Assembly: GCF_014280035.1 (NCBI RefSeq)
Contig: NZ_CP047957.1
Coordinates: 1,054,001 to 1,118,000, forward strand
Source: Synechococcus sp. A18-25c
Lineage (GTDB): Bacteria; Cyanobacteriota; Cyanobacteriia; PCC-6307; Cyanobiaceae
Direction: 5' to 3'
Length of the DNA stretch: 64,000 bases
Position 1 is the stretch's first letter. Each line of letters begins with the position of its first letter. The notes under the pieces are model-generated. The model worked only from the letters and a program-made list of their open reading frames with translations. It was not told where the DNA came from and did no database searches. The translations under genes were made by a program, and so were the position numbers. Of this stretch, positions 1 through 9,391 are shown one piece after another.

Positions 1-658
1 ATCCATCGGCCGCGGTGTCGCCGGCTTCAGCCGCGGCTGCCGCCAGGATGTCGAGGGCGCGCTCGGGGACGCCACGCAGCTGATCGCGCTCGTGAATCAC
101 CAGGTTCCACTTCTGCGTTGCATCCAGCACGTGATTGCTGAAGTTGGTGGAGAGAGCGGCGAGCCGCTCGCTGGTGCGGTTGAAGGCTGCTTGCTCCTCA
201 CCCTCAAGACCAACGCCTCGATGCTGCATGGAGAGCAGTTCCGCATCCAGGATGCGCTTCTGTGTGGCATCCAGCGGTTGGGCGGGATCCGAGAGCAGGC
301 GACTGAGGGCTTTGTGAATGATCTGGCTTTGACCTACGCGGTTGCTGAAACGAACCACTTCCGGTTGCTGGCGCGCATGGGCTTCGCGCAATTCCGGGGT
401 GTTGCGCACGGAGGTGAGATGACTGACGACACCCCAGCTCCAGTTCAGCCGCTCGCCCAAGGTGTGCAGAGGCGACATCAAGGCGTCCCAGGTCAGCGGC
501 GCCGGGTCGTTCAGGCGCTGTTCGAGGGTTGACTCCAGCGACTCCAGTTCCTCACTGAGTGTGGACAGGAGCGTTGGGATCTCTCGGTCGACCTGGTCCG
601 CATCGATGGCGTCGAAGCGGGGTAGGCCTTCGCCCCGCAGCAGTTCCGAGGTGCTCAT
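1..658 (-). CDS. M3-family oligopeptidase (PrlC/OpdA-like), N-terminal part
   Basis: This is the first ~219 codons of a minus-strand gene that runs off the left edge of the window. The translation starts MSTSELLRGEGLPRFDAI at an ATG whose complement ends at base 658. It then follows the helical N-terminal half of M3 zinc metallopeptidases of the oligopeptidase A type, including ERLNWSWGVVSHLTSVRNTP and LSTNFSNHVLDATQKW. The family degrades short peptides in the cytoplasm. The HExxH zinc motif would lie beyond the window and cannot be checked. It starts 5 bp after the end of ndhD on the same strand, so the two are probably co-transcribed. Assignment rests on family resemblance of this half only. 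Confidence 0.85.
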   Translation of the reverse strand, partial: MSTSELLRGEGLPRFDAIDADQVDREIPTLLSTLSEELESLESTLEQRLNDPAPLTWDALMSPLHTLGERLNWSWGVVSHLTSVRNTPELREAHARQQPEVVRFSNRVGQSQIIHKALSRLLSDPAQPLDATQKRILDAELLSMQHRGVGLEGEEQAAFNRTSERLAALSTNFSNHVLDATQKWNLVIHERDQLRGVPERALDILAAAAAEAGDTAADG

Positions 659-663
659 GGTGT

Positions 664-2235
664 TCAGCCGAGGGGAAGAAGGGCACGCACAGCCACAACC
701 GTGTGGCTGGCCAGATCCGATGCGAGGGCATCGGTTGAGGCTTCATAAAGGTCCATGGCCACCCGGGGCCAGATGCCAATCACCAGGGTGGGGACGAGAA
801 GGGTCAGACCGATGACCAATTCACGGGGGCGCATGTCCTTCACGAAGGCAAGCGCCGGAATCCTGGGACCGAAAAACACGCGACGGCTCATTGAGAGCAG
901 ATAGATCGGTGTGAGCACGAGGCCAATCGCCGCGAGAACGATGGTGGTCACCCTGAAGAAGGTGGTGAAGCTTTCCTGACTAGTGACACCAAGGAACACG
1001 GTGATCTCGCTGATGAAGCCACTCATGCCGGGCAGTGCCAGCGAGGCCAGAGAGCTCGCAAGGAAGAAGGCAAAAGTGATCGGGAGGGCTTTGGCTAAGC
1101 CGCCCATGTTGGGGATCGACAGGGTTTTGGTGCGTTCGTAGAACACGCCTGTGGTGAAGAACATCGCGGCTGCGATCAGACCGTGACTGACCATTTGGAG
1201 CATGGCGCCGCTAAGACCGAGCGCATCCACGGCTCCGATCCCCAGAAGCACGAAGCCCATGTGGCTGACAGAGCTACAAGCGATTCGGCGCTTGACGTTG
1301 TCTTGAGCGAAGGCATTCAGGGCGCCGTAGACGATGTTCACGATGCCCAGGATGATCAGAGCCGGTGCCAAGACCATGTGTGCTTCGGGCAGCATCTGCA
1401 CGTTGAAGCGGAGCAGCGCGTAGCCGCCCATCTTCAACAGCACACCCGCGAGCAACATCGACACGGGCGCATTGGCTTCACCATGGGCATCGGGCAGCCA
1501 GGTGTGAAGCGGGAACATCGGCAGCTTCACGCCAAAGCCCACGAGGAAGCCCAGGTAACACAGCAAACCGAACGTTCCGCCTGGTGACCGCTGGGCCAGT
1601 TCCGTCAGGTTCAGGGTGAAACTGTCGCCTGAGAGGGCCAATGCCAGGCCACTGATCAAGATCAGTAGAGAAGCCAGGGCGGTGTAGAGAATGAATTTGG
1701 TCGCTGCGTACTGGCGGTTTTTGCCTCCCCAAATAGCAATGAGCAGATACACCGGCACCAGCTCAAGTTCCCAGGCCAGGAAGAAGAGCAGAAAATCCTG
1801 AGAGAGGAACACCAGACCCTGGGCTGATGCTTGCACCAGCAGTAGGCCGAAATACAGCCTTGATTTGCGCTCGATGTTCCAGCTGGCGGCCACGGAGAGC
1901 AGTGTCACCAGTCCACTGAGAACAACGAGAGGGGCGGACAGCCCATCGGCTCCCAACGACCACTCCAGACCGATAGCAGGCAGCCAGCTGACCCGTTCCA
2001 CCAGCTGAAGTTCGCTGCTGAGTGGATCAAAGTGCTGGCTGAACACCCCCAGCATCAGGCCAAGATCTGCGAGCAAAACGCCAAAGGCGAGGTTGCGTGG
2101 GATCGGCGAGGGCTTCTCATCGTCACCGGGCAACAGCGGCATGACCAAAGCCGCTGCGACCGGTAGCAGCACGATCAGAGAAAGCCAGGGAAACCCGGAG
2201 TCGGACGCAGCCGTCAGCGGCAAGTTGGCGTCCAT
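664..2235 (-). CDS. ndhD: NAD(P)H-quinone oxidoreductase subunit 4 (NDH-1 NdhD)
   Basis: The 523-residue, very hydrophobic protein is a proton-pumping membrane subunit of the NDH-1 complex in thylakoid/cell membranes, related to NuoM. It has about 14 predicted membrane helices. Typical antiporter-like signatures are visible: [11 protein letters not shown] at residues 155-165, carrying the essential Glu, and [20 protein letters not shown] near residue 235, carrying the conserved Lys. Length is usual for the family. The ATG at 2235 is the natural start. Cyanobacteria encode several NdhD paralogues, for respiration/cyclic flow (D1/D2) and CO2 uptake (D3/D4). The copy type was not settled here, although a respiratory NDH-1L role is likely. 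It precedes the M3 peptidase gene and follows thrB, all on the minus strand. Confidence 0.93.
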   Translation of the reverse strand: MDANLPLTAASDSGFPWLSLIVLLPVAAALVMPLLPGDDEKPSPIPRNLAFGVLLADLGLMLGVFSQHFDPLSSELQLVERVSWLPAIGLEWSLGADGLSAPLVVLSGLVTLLSVAASWNIERKSRLYFGLLLVQASAQGLVFLSQDFLLFFLAWELELVPVYLLIAIWGGKNRQYAATKFILYTALASLLILISGLALALSGDSFTLNLTELAQRSPGGTFGLLCYLGFLVGFGVKLPMFPLHTWLPDAHGEANAPVSMLLAGVLLKMGGYALLRFNVQMLPEAHMVLAPALIILGIVNIVYGALNAFAQDNVKRRIACSSVSHMGFVLLGIGAVDALGLSGAMLQMVSHGLIAAAMFFTTGVFYERTKTLSIPNMGGLAKALPITFAFFLASSLASLALPGMSGFISEITVFLGVTSQESFTTFFRVTTIVLAAIGLVLTPIYLLSMSRRVFFGPRIPALAFVKDMRPRELVIGLTLLVPTLVIGIWPRVAMDLYEASTDALASDLASHTVVAVRALLPLG

Positions 2236-2307
2236 AACACTCCCGTAAATGTGATCGAACTTATCAGTTCCAGGGACTCGATTGGGTACTTCTACTCAGG
2301 TTTCGGC

Positions 2308-3255
2308 TCAGCCATTGTCCTTTGGCTGCCAGTGGCTGCCTGCCGTTTGCAGGCTGAGCAGGGGAGCGCGACTGGCGACGCCAACGGACTCCCATGCCCG
2401 CACCATGGCCTGGCTGATGGCAACCCCTTTCTCTTCGGAGCACAACGCCAGAATGCTGGGTCCAGCGCCGCTGATGGCGCAGCCCCATGCGCCTGCGGCC
2501 ATCGCGGCTTCGCGCACTGCCTGGCCACCCTTGATCAAGCGCCAGCGGTATGGCTCGTGAAGTCTGTCGTGCATGCCATCGGAGATCAGGTCTCCATTGC
2601 CAGTGCGCAGGCCCTGAAGCAGCAGTGTGAGCGCACCGAGATTCACCACGGCATCGCTCACAGGAATGGATTTGGGCATGGCACGCCGGGCTTCACTGGT
2701 GCTGAGGCGGATCGCCGGAATCGCCACGACGGCCTTCACGCTGTTCATCCACTCGCAGCGAACCACCCGCCAGCGCTGTGAAGCGGCTTTGGCCGTCATG
2801 CAAAGACCGCCCAGCAGCGACGGCACCACGTTGTCGGGATGTCCTTCGATGTCGATGGCCAGTTCCAGCAGCTTTTCCCGACTCAGGGGTTCGCCGACCA
2901 GAGCATTGGCACCAACCAGTCCGGCCACGATGGCTGTGGCGCTGCTGCCGAGACCGCGTGCGGGAGGTACGGCAAGCCTGACGCGAGCTTCGAGCGCCAC
3001 GGGTTCTTCACCTGCCGCTTTCCATACCCGTTGCGCTGCTCGGTACACCAGGTTTTCTGCGCCACCGCGGAGATGGGAGCCCTCCTGGCCTTCGATAATC
3101 AGTTCGAATCGTTCACCGTTGCCTTCGATGCGACGCATCGTGAACCGGTTGTTGAGATCCAGTGCTGCACCAAGGCAATCGAAGCCTGGTCCAATGTTGG
3201 CTGTAGTGGCTGGAACATCCACAACCACGGTTTGACCTATACGCGGCTGCGACAT
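2308..3255 (-). CDS. thrB: Homoserine kinase
   Basis: This 315-residue GHMP-family kinase phosphorylates L-homoserine to O-phosphohomoserine, the committed step toward threonine. The N-terminal segment VDVPATTANIGPGFDCLG (residues ~12-29) and the ATP-binding GHMP motif PPARGLGSSATAIVAGL near residue 97 are both intact, as is the C-terminal GCAISGAGPSILAL motif. Length matches bacterial ThrB. It lies 15 bp downstream of glk and 72 bp upstream of ndhD on the same strand. Nothing unusual is seen. Confidence 0.95.
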   Translation of the reverse strand: MSQPRIGQTVVVDVPATTANIGPGFDCLGAALDLNNRFTMRRIEGNGERFELIIEGQEGSHLRGGAENLVYRAAQRVWKAAGEEPVALEARVRLAVPPARGLGSSATAIVAGLVGANALVGEPLSREKLLELAIDIEGHPDNVVPSLLGGLCMTAKAASQRWRVVRCEWMNSVKAVVAIPAIRLSTSEARRAMPKSIPVSDAVVNLGALTLLLQGLRTGNGDLISDGMHDRLHEPYRWRLIKGGQAVREAAMAAGAWGCAISGAGPSILALCSEEKGVAISQAMVRAWESVGVASRAPLLSLQTAGSHWQPKDNG

Positions 3256-3270
3256 CCCCTTCGGTTCTTC

Positions 3271-4347
3271 TCAGGCCAGTGTCCCACCCGACTCCGCAAG
3301 ATCACGCGCCCGGCAGGCGGCACTAAACAGTCCGGCCTCTGGATCAATCACCGCGCGGATGGTCATGGACTCGATCAAGGGGCGAAAGCGACCTTTGGCT
3401 CTCAGCGGTTCCAGGAACTGTTCGGATTGCAGCCCGTCCAGGTTTTTTTCAGCGGTTCCACCCCCAATCCAAAGCCCACCGACGCTGAGCTCATGCAGTG
3501 CCAGATCACCGGCCGCTGATCCATAGGCACCCAACCAGATGCGCAGCGCTGCCGAGGCGATGGGATCACCCGCCGCAGCCGCCTTGCCGGTGTGCGCCGG
3601 CAGATCTTCGTAACCGGCTTGATCGGCGGGGATGTGGCGCCAGGCGTGGGCGTGATCTGTCAAAGGATGACCAGCCGCCTGATCTTGCTGCAGTAGCCAG
3701 TGCATGACATGGCCGAGGCCGGTGCCACTCACGATCCGCTCAATCGAGAGGCGCTCAAGATTCAGGTCTTTGCGCAGCCATTGCGCCAGAGCCCATTCAT
3801 CGCTGGTTCTCGGGGCGAACTCCCGGTGGCCGCCTTCGCTGGGCAGTGCAAGCCAGCCACCCGGTGCAGGTAGGCCCCGGGCCATCCCGAGGCCTGTGCC
3901 AGCACCAAGGATCGCAACGGCACCGTTGTCGTCGCCCGCAGGAGCTGGATTCATCCGCCCATGACCAACCTGCAGCACTACCTGCTGTTGTTCATTGAAG
4001 TGCGGTAATCCATGGATGAGAACGGCAAAATCGTTCACTAGTTCAAGTCGCTGCAGGCCGGTGGCGGCCTGCAGCGACTCCTGACTCATCGTCCAAGACA
4101 GGTTGGTGAGCTGTGCCGAGCCGTGACGCACGGGCCCTGCCACTGCAATGCAGCTGGTGTCGGGCTTGGAGAGATCCTCTGGAGCCTCCTTGAGGAAGTG
4201 AGAGAGCATCGACTCCAGATCACGCCATTCCGCTGAGACGTAGCGATGACTGTGGGCTTGCTCGAGCTGCCCCTCCACGTCTCGGTAGAGAGCTAGGAAG
4301 GTTTTCGTGCCTCCAAGATCTCCGGCCAGATAGGTCTTGGCTGCCAT
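3271..4347 (-). CDS. glk: Glucokinase (Glk family)
   Basis: This cytoplasmic enzyme phosphorylates glucose with ATP and feeds sugar catabolism or glycogen salvage. The preferred start is the ATG at 4347, which gives MAAKTYLAGDLGGTKTFLAL and 358 residues. An in-frame ATG at 4368 would add seven residues not expected in the family. The phosphate-binding motif GDLGGTKT lies at the N-terminus, followed by VAGPV and LVNDFAVL, and then the AILGAGTGLGMARGL loop around residue 145, as in Pfam Glucokinase rather than ROK kinases. It is the first gene of a minus-strand run with thrB and ndhD. Confidence 0.9.
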   Translation of the reverse strand: MAAKTYLAGDLGGTKTFLALYRDVEGQLEQAHSHRYVSAEWRDLESMLSHFLKEAPEDLSKPDTSCIAVAGPVRHGSAQLTNLSWTMSQESLQAATGLQRLELVNDFAVLIHGLPHFNEQQQVVLQVGHGRMNPAPAGDDNGAVAILGAGTGLGMARGLPAPGGWLALPSEGGHREFAPRTSDEWALAQWLRKDLNLERLSIERIVSGTGLGHVMHWLLQQDQAAGHPLTDHAHAWRHIPADQAGYEDLPAHTGKAAAAGDPIASAALRIWLGAYGSAAGDLALHELSVGGLWIGGGTAEKNLDGLQSEQFLEPLRAKGRFRPLIESMTIRAVIDPEAGLFSAACRARDLAESGGTLA

Positions 4348-4431
4348 GGTTGGGGGGTCAGGCCTCACCCATCAAGGCTGATCCTGGCCCGCACAATCGG
4401 CAAGCATTGTCGTGCAGCTTGCCTGCGCTGA

Positions 4432-4860
4432 TCAGAGAGTGGATATCGGCTTGGCTTGCGTCGAGGCTTCGAAGAAATTCAGTGGCAGCGGCCCCCAGGT
4501 GCTGCTGATCTGGCCCTCATCGTTGTGATGACCGGTGATCAGAATTCCCTCGCCCAGTCCATGCTCGATGCGCACCCTGACCGTGCCCATCTGTTGGTTG
4601 GCTTTGAGAAACACCGGACCGTTCTGATCCGTTCCCTCTACAACTTCTAAGGCAGACCATGCCAACGCTGTTTCGAGAGATCGAAGCGTCTGAAGCGCCT
4701 GTTCTGCTGATTGGGCCATCACGCCGACGGTGCACCAACTGGTGCCAGCGAGGACCTCACCCAGTTCCCCACGAAGCTTGGACACAACCTCAGCACTGAG
4801 GTCGGGGGCCGATCGCAGCCGCTCAAGATCTTTGAGGCATTGCACCGGTGAACGGCTCAT
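4432..4860 (-). CDS. DUF1824 family protein
   Basis: This 142-residue soluble protein belongs to the cyanobacterial DUF1824 family, whose function is unknown. The ATG at 4860 overlaps the thrS stop by 4 bp (ATGA), so it is translationally coupled to thrS. Longer in-frame readings upstream run through thrS and are not genuine. The sequence has an N-terminal helical part followed by strands such as GTVRVRIEHGLGEGILITGH and WGPLPLNFF. No catalytic motif is evident. Its fixed position behind thrS is the main contextual clue. Confidence 0.85.
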   Translation of the reverse strand: MSRSPVQCLKDLERLRSAPDLSAEVVSKLRGELGEVLAGTSWCTVGVMAQSAEQALQTLRSLETALAWSALEVVEGTDQNGPVFLKANQQMGTVRVRIEHGLGEGILITGHHNDEGQISSTWGPLPLNFFEASTQAKPISTL

Positions 4861-6692
4861 GCGGAGAGCTGCAAGCCAGCAGCGCGTTTGGTGTTGGCAG
4901 TCGTTGCTGCAGCCAGGAGCTCGCTGACGGGTGTGACACCGAGATCTCCATCGCGACGGCTGCGCAGGCTCACGGCGTTCTGCTCCGCTTCCTTGGCACC
5001 GATGACCGCCAACACGGGGATCTTCATCTGTTCGCCGGTGCGGATCAACTTGCCGAGCCGGTCTCCGCTGCGATCGATCGTGGCGCGAACGCCAGCTTTG
5101 GTGAGTTGGTCCAACACCTGTTCGGCGTACGACTGCACCTCGTCGGTGACAGGCAGCAGACGCACCTGCTCGGGGGCCAGCCAGAAGGGGTAATCGCCTG
5201 CGTAGTTCTCGGTCATGATCCCGAAGAACCGCTCCAGCGAACCGAAGATGGCGCGGTGGATCATGATCGGCCGCTGCTTGCTTCCATCGGCCGCGATGTA
5301 GTCGAGTTCGAACCGTTCCGGCAGGTTGAAATCCAACTGGATCGTGGAGCACTGCCACATCCGGCCGATGGCGTCTTCGATCTTGAGGTCGATTTTCGGG
5401 CCGTAGAACGCACCGCCGCCCTCATCGATTTTGTAGGCCCAACCCTTGCGGTCCAGGGCTTCGATCAATCCCTTGGTGGCCAGGTCCCAGACGGCGTCAT
5501 CGCCGATCGACTTCTCGGGGCGGGTGGAGAGGTTGATCTCGTAATTGCTGAAATCGAAGGCAGAGAGGATGCGCTCGGTGAGATCGAGGATCTTCAGGAT
5601 CTCGTCGCTGATCTGCTCCGGCAGACAGAACACGTGGGCATCGTCCTGGGTGAAGCCCCGCACCCGCATCAGGCCGTGCATCACGCCGGGGCGTTCATAG
5701 CGATAGACCGTTCCAAGCTCCGCCCAGCGGATCGGCAGTTCCCGGTAGCTGCGCAGTTTGCTGGCGTAGGTGAGCACGTGGAACGGGCAGTTCATTGGCT
5801 TGAGCTGGTACTCCCGTTCGTCCACCTCCATCGGGCCGAACATGCTCTCGGCGTAGAAGTCGAGGTGGCCTGAGGTTTTCCAGAGGCTGATGTCGGCCAC
5901 GTGGGGGGTATAGAGCAGCTCGTATCCGCCCTCGAAGTGGGCTTGGCGCCAGAACTCCTCGATCAACAGGCGCATGCGGGCGCCGCGGGGGTGCCAGAAC
6001 ACCAGACCTGCCCCTGCTTCGTCCTCGATGGAAAACAAGTCGAGGTCTTTGCCGATGCGGCGGTGATCCCGGCGCAGAGCCTCGTCCTTGCGGCGTTTGT
6101 GCTCGGCCAGTTGTTCGGGGGTTTCCCAAGCAGTGCCGTAAATGCGCTGCAACTGGGCCTTGGTTTCATCGCCGCGCCAGTAGGCACCAGCCACGCTTTC
6201 CAGCTCAAAGGCCTTGGCGTTGAGCTGACCCGTGTGCTCCACGTGGGGGCCGGCACAGAGATCCCACCACTGTTCGCCGAGGGTGTAGAGGGTGATGGGC
6301 TCCTGCAGACCTTCGAGGATTTCGAGTTTGTAGGGCTCGTTCTGGGCTTTGATTTTTGCCTCGGCCTCGCTGCGGCTTACTTCGATCCGCTCCAGGGGCA
6401 ACTTCTTGTTGATGATCTTGATCATCCCCTTCTTGATCGCTTTCAGGTCGGCTTCCGTGAAGGGTTCGGGGTTGTCGAAGTCGTAGTAGAAACCGCTCTC
6501 GGTCCAAGGGCCGATGGTCACGCGGGCTCGCGGGAAGAGCTGCTGCACGGCCATGGCCATCACGTGGCTCATGGAGTGTCGGATCTTCAGCAGCTGGTCA
6601 CTCTCACTCGTTTTAGGCAGCACCACCGTCGTTGAGGGGGCTGTAGTTGTTGCTGCCGCGCTGCTCACCGTCTGCTGCTCGTGATTCGCCAT
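4857..6692 (-). CDS. thrS: Threonyl-tRNA synthetase, lacking the TGS domain
   Basis: This class II synthetase charges tRNA-Thr. At 611 residues it is shorter than the ~640-residue E. coli enzyme. After a ~28-residue Ser/Thr/Ala-rich N-terminus it enters the N2 editing domain directly (HSMSHVMAMAVQQLFP, then CAGPHVEHTG), so the usual N-terminal TGS domain is missing. The catalytic domain keeps the zinc ligands (Cys in MNCPFH, His in DDAHVF, His in IHRAIFGS) and motif 2 RYERPGVMHGLMRVRGFTQD. A C-terminal anticodon-binding domain follows (RLLPVTDEVQ onward). It is followed by the coupled DUF1824 gene. Confidence 0.97.
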   Translation of the reverse strand: MANHEQQTVSSAAATTTAPSTTVVLPKTSESDQLLKIRHSMSHVMAMAVQQLFPRARVTIGPWTESGFYYDFDNPEPFTEADLKAIKKGMIKIINKKLPLERIEVSRSEAEAKIKAQNEPYKLEILEGLQEPITLYTLGEQWWDLCAGPHVEHTGQLNAKAFELESVAGAYWRGDETKAQLQRIYGTAWETPEQLAEHKRRKDEALRRDHRRIGKDLDLFSIEDEAGAGLVFWHPRGARMRLLIEEFWRQAHFEGGYELLYTPHVADISLWKTSGHLDFYAESMFGPMEVDEREYQLKPMNCPFHVLTYASKLRSYRELPIRWAELGTVYRYERPGVMHGLMRVRGFTQDDAHVFCLPEQISDEILKILDLTERILSAFDFSNYEINLSTRPEKSIGDDAVWDLATKGLIEALDRKGWAYKIDEGGGAFYGPKIDLKIEDAIGRMWQCSTIQLDFNLPERFELDYIAADGSKQRPIMIHRAIFGSLERFFGIMTENYAGDYPFWLAPEQVRLLPVTDEVQSYAEQVLDQLTKAGVRATIDRSGDRLGKLIRTGEQMKIPVLAVIGAKEAEQNAVSLRSRRDGDLGVTPVSELLAAATTANTKRAAGLQLSA

Positions 6693-6720
6693 CCTATGGG
6701 GGTGCTGCCTGGCAGATGCA

Positions 6721-7038
6721 ATGAAGCCTGGTCGGGATCCCGACGCCGACGAACTGCTGGAGTCGCTTCTCGACTCTCTGCTGAAGGATTTTGACCACTG
6801 GTTTCACCGGGGGCAGGAGCTTCTAGAGGACTGTCCGGATTCGGTGATGGGGCCGCTGGAACGTGAGCGCATGGCGGTCAGGGTTGAGGAGGGGCTCAGA
6901 GCGATCGAGGCCACGCGCGCCCTGGTGCAAGCCAGCCCCGAGGCGATGGCAGTGTCGATGGAAGCAATGACCCCCTGGCACCAATTGGTGATGGAGGTCT
7001 GGAGCCTGTCCGCGCGCGTCGCGCAGGCATCGCGATGA
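6721..7038 (+). CDS. DUF2605 family protein
   Basis: This is a small acidic helical protein of 105 residues. The pattern DADELLESLLDSLLKDFDHW followed by FHRGQELLEDCPDSVM is characteristic of the cyanobacterial DUF2605 family. Function is unknown. It is divergent from thrS, with 28 bp between the two starts, and its stop overlaps the start of the following DUF2752 gene by 4 bp (ATGA). The two are therefore probably one operon. Confidence 0.85.
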   Translation: MKPGRDPDADELLESLLDSLLKDFDHWFHRGQELLEDCPDSVMGPLERERMAVRVEEGLRAIEATRALVQASPEAMAVSMEAMTPWHQLVMEVWSLSARVAQASR

Positions 7039-7433
7039 CAGGTTCAGGCCGGTCGACGCGGTCAACGGGGCTGGTCAGCCTTGCCCTCTTAGCGATGTTG
7101 TGGCTTCGGTCCAGGGGTTGGTCGCTTCCACTGCCAGGCTGCCCATGGCGAGCATGGACAGGGATACCTTGTCCTACCTGCTTTTTGACCCGTTCGGTGA
7201 TGGCCTCGCTGCACGGCGATCTTGGCGAAGCCCTCGAGCTGCATGTGTTCGGTCCACCAAGCCTGGCCGGTTTGGCCTGGATCGGCTGGCGGCAGGGCGT
7301 GAGAGGGCATTCGTTGCCCGAGCTCACACCCAGGCGCGCACGGCTGCTGGGGCTCGTGGTTGCCGCATTGCTGATCTACTGGTTGATGCGTCTTTGGGGC
7401 TGGCTGACGTTGGGGTGTCCCCAGCCCATCTGA
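7035..7433 (+). CDS. DUF2752 family membrane protein
   Basis: This 132-residue integral membrane protein has about three hydrophobic segments. The motif GIPCPTCFLTRSVMASLHGD near residue 43 is the DUF2752 signature (C-P-x-C-xx-T-R). In this copy the usual Gly after the second Cys is Phe. The family is widespread in bacteria and has no settled function. It is coupled by ATGA overlap to the DUF2605 gene upstream. Confidence 0.85.
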   Translation: MTGSGRSTRSTGLVSLALLAMLWLRSRGWSLPLPGCPWRAWTGIPCPTCFLTRSVMASLHGDLGEALELHVFGPPSLAGLAWIGWRQGVRGHSLPELTPRRARLLGLVVAALLIYWLMRLWGWLTLGCPQPI

Positions 7434-7439
7434 TCATCC

Positions 7440-8126
7440 TCAGGCACCCTGGCGCAGTTGGCTCAGGTTGTCGTTGTAGAAGGCCAGTAATTCGGCATGG
7501 GTCTTCACCGGTTGGCCATAGGCACTGAGGCCAGCATGCGTTGGGAAGGAAGCCCACTCGGGGGCCAGGCTGTTCATGGCTGTCTTTGTGAGGCCATATC
7601 GATCCACCTCCTGGAGTGCTCCGCGCTTCTTCGCCAGATGCAGCGCTGCCTGGTCTTGGTGCTCAGGAGCGAAGCTGGGAAGGCCCAGGCTGCGTGAAAC
7701 GTCTTGCCAAGTGCCAGGAAGGAATTGATAGGCGCCGGCCGCTGCGGAGGCGTACCGCTTCACCACCACGCGATCCGGATGGCGTGAGAGGTCTTGAAAT
7801 TGTCCGCCTCCGTAAAGGATGCGGTAGCCCAGATCCCTTCCTTCTTTCCAGGTGCCTTCGGCGTAGCGAATGGTGTTGAGCAACGCGCGACGTTCGGGAG
7901 TGATCGCATAAGCCCTATTGGAGGGCGCTTCAGACGTGGATGTGGATCGGTGGGGGCTCAACGCCTCGGCCACTGTGCGTTGATGCTGCTCCCGTTCGCT
8001 CGAGCGCTCTGCCTGCAGGCTCTGGCCCATGGACAGCACCAAGCCCAGGCTGAGGGCGCCAATGCCCAGCAGTTGAGGAGCTTGCTGTGTCAGAGGACGA
8101 ATCTGTTTAGTGACGCGATGAAGCAA
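7440..8126 (-). CDS. Lysozyme-like glycoside hydrolase (GH104/lambda-type muramidase)
   Basis: The 228-residue protein has an N-terminal hydrophobic anchor or signal segment (LLGIGALSLGLVLSM, ~residues 19-33), so it acts outside the cytoplasmic membrane. The domain from about residue 75 resembles lambda endolysin-type transglycosylases: LLNTIRYAEGTWKEGRDLGY contains the catalytic-Glu region, and ASAAAGAYQFLPGTWQDVSR is the typical motif. It probably cleaves peptidoglycan glycan strands during wall turnover. No phage genes are nearby, so it looks like a resident gene rather than a prophage remnant. Confidence 0.8.
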   Translation of the reverse strand: MLHRVTKQIRPLTQQAPQLLGIGALSLGLVLSMGQSLQAERSSEREQHQRTVAEALSPHRSTSTSEAPSNRAYAITPERRALLNTIRYAEGTWKEGRDLGYRILYGGGQFQDLSRHPDRVVVKRYASAAAGAYQFLPGTWQDVSRSLGLPSFAPEHQDQAALHLAKKRGALQEVDRYGLTKTAMNSLAPEWASFPTHAGLSAYGQPVKTHAELLAFYNDNLSQLRQGA

Positions 8127-8374
8127 ACGGGACGCTCCGAACCAAAGGAGTCGCCACCTTCGTCAACAGCCCAACCCTCTGGCGAGAGTGTCCCGACTCC
8201 CCTTGACGGGGTGCGGCGAATATGCATGGGTAGAAAAACTCATGCAAATCTCGCTTTAAGACTCGTAAGACAGGCCTGATGCCGCGCAACCCCTGGGTTT
8301 GTGGTCGTTGATACGAGTCGAGCTCTCAGCCGTCTTTAAGGATTAGGGAAACTTTTTAATTCCTTCACAACTGA

Positions 8375-9391
8375 TCAGCTGGGGCTTAGGAAGCCCATGG
8401 ACTGCCGTACGCGCTGAACATTGGCTTCTGCAACCGCGCTGGCCCGTTCACGTCCGTTGCGCAGAACCGCCTCCAGCTGCGATCGGTCGTCCATGAAGGC
8501 CTTGTAGCGCTGCTGAATCGGTTCGAGAGCTGCCACGGTGGCTTCTGCCAGGAGAGGTTTGAACTGCCCCCAGCCCATGTCGGCGCATTCCTGGGCTGCG
8601 GCTTCACGACCTTTGCCGCTGAGGAGGGCATACAGACCGAGCAGGTTGTCGGTTTCCGGCCGATCGGGGTTCCCGAATTCCAGGCCGCGTTCGGGGTCCG
8701 TCTTGGCTTTCTTGATCTTTTTAGTGATCAGCTCTGGGGGGTCAAGCAAGGTGATGCGACTGCCCTCGTTGGGGTCGCTCTTGCTCATCTTGCTGCGACC
8801 GTCGGTGAGGCTCATCACCCGGGCCCCTTCCTTGAGGATCATCGGTTTGGGCACTTTCAGGACCGGGGTCTCCTCCGAGCCAAACCGCGCATTGATCCGT
8901 TGCTGGGCGATATCGCGCGCCAGCTCGAGATGCTGCTTTTGGTCTTCGCCCACCGGGACGAGGTCGGCGTCATACAAAAGGATGTCTGCGGCCATCAACA
9001 CCGGGTAGTCCAGGAGGCCCACAGAGACGTTGTCTCCCTGTTTCAGGGCCTTTTCCTTGAACTGGATCATCCGCTCCAGCCAGTTCAAGGGAGTGATGCA
9101 GTTCAGAAGCCAGCAAAGTTCGCTGTGGGCGGCCACCTGGCTCTGTACGAACACGGTGGATTTCTCTGGATCCAGTCCGCAGGCCAAATACAAAGCTGCG
9201 GTGGTCAGGGTGTCGTGAGCCAGGCGTTGCGGATCATGGGGAACCGTGACCGCGTGCAGATCCACAACACAGAAGAAGGTGTCGTGGTCGTTTTGGAGAT
9301 CCACCCAATTGCGAATCGCCCCCAGCCAGTTGCCCAGATGCAGGGCACCGGTCGGCTGAACACCCGAGAGAACGCGCGGCCGCCCCATCAA
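8375..9391 (-). CDS. trpS: Tryptophanyl-tRNA synthetase
   Basis: This 338-residue class I synthetase charges tRNA-Trp. The HIGH-type motif appears as PTGALHLGNW at residues 14-23 and the KMSKS motif as SKMSKSDPNEGS near residue 200. The start may be either of two adjacent ATG codons (9391 or 9388). It abuts the Gly/Arg-rich gene upstream with no gap, suggesting co-transcription. Confidence 0.97.
   Translation of the reverse strand: MMGRPRVLSGVQPTGALHLGNWLGAIRNWVDLQNDHDTFFCVVDLHAVTVPHDPQRLAHDTLTTAALYLACGLDPEKSTVFVQSQVAAHSELCWLLNCITPLNWLERMIQFKEKALKQGDNVSVGLLDYPVLMAADILLYDADLVPVGEDQKQHLELARDIAQQRINARFGSEETPVLKVPKPMILKEGARVMSLTDGRSKMSKSDPNEGSRITLLDPPELITKKIKKAKTDPERGLEFGNPDRPETDNLLGLYALLSGKGREAAAQECADMGWGQFKPLLAEATVAALEPIQQRYKAFMDDRSQLEAVLRNGRERASAVAEANVQRVRQSMGFLSPS

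Noticed and set aside
4432-5358. 308-codon frame ending in the DUF1824 gene
   Set aside because: The upstream part overlaps thrS in another frame; the ATGA-coupled start at 4860 is preferred.
4848-6635. Long open frames antisense to thrS (4848-5873 and 5901-6635, plus strand)
   Set aside because: They mirror the thrS codons and have no domain; thrS is certain.
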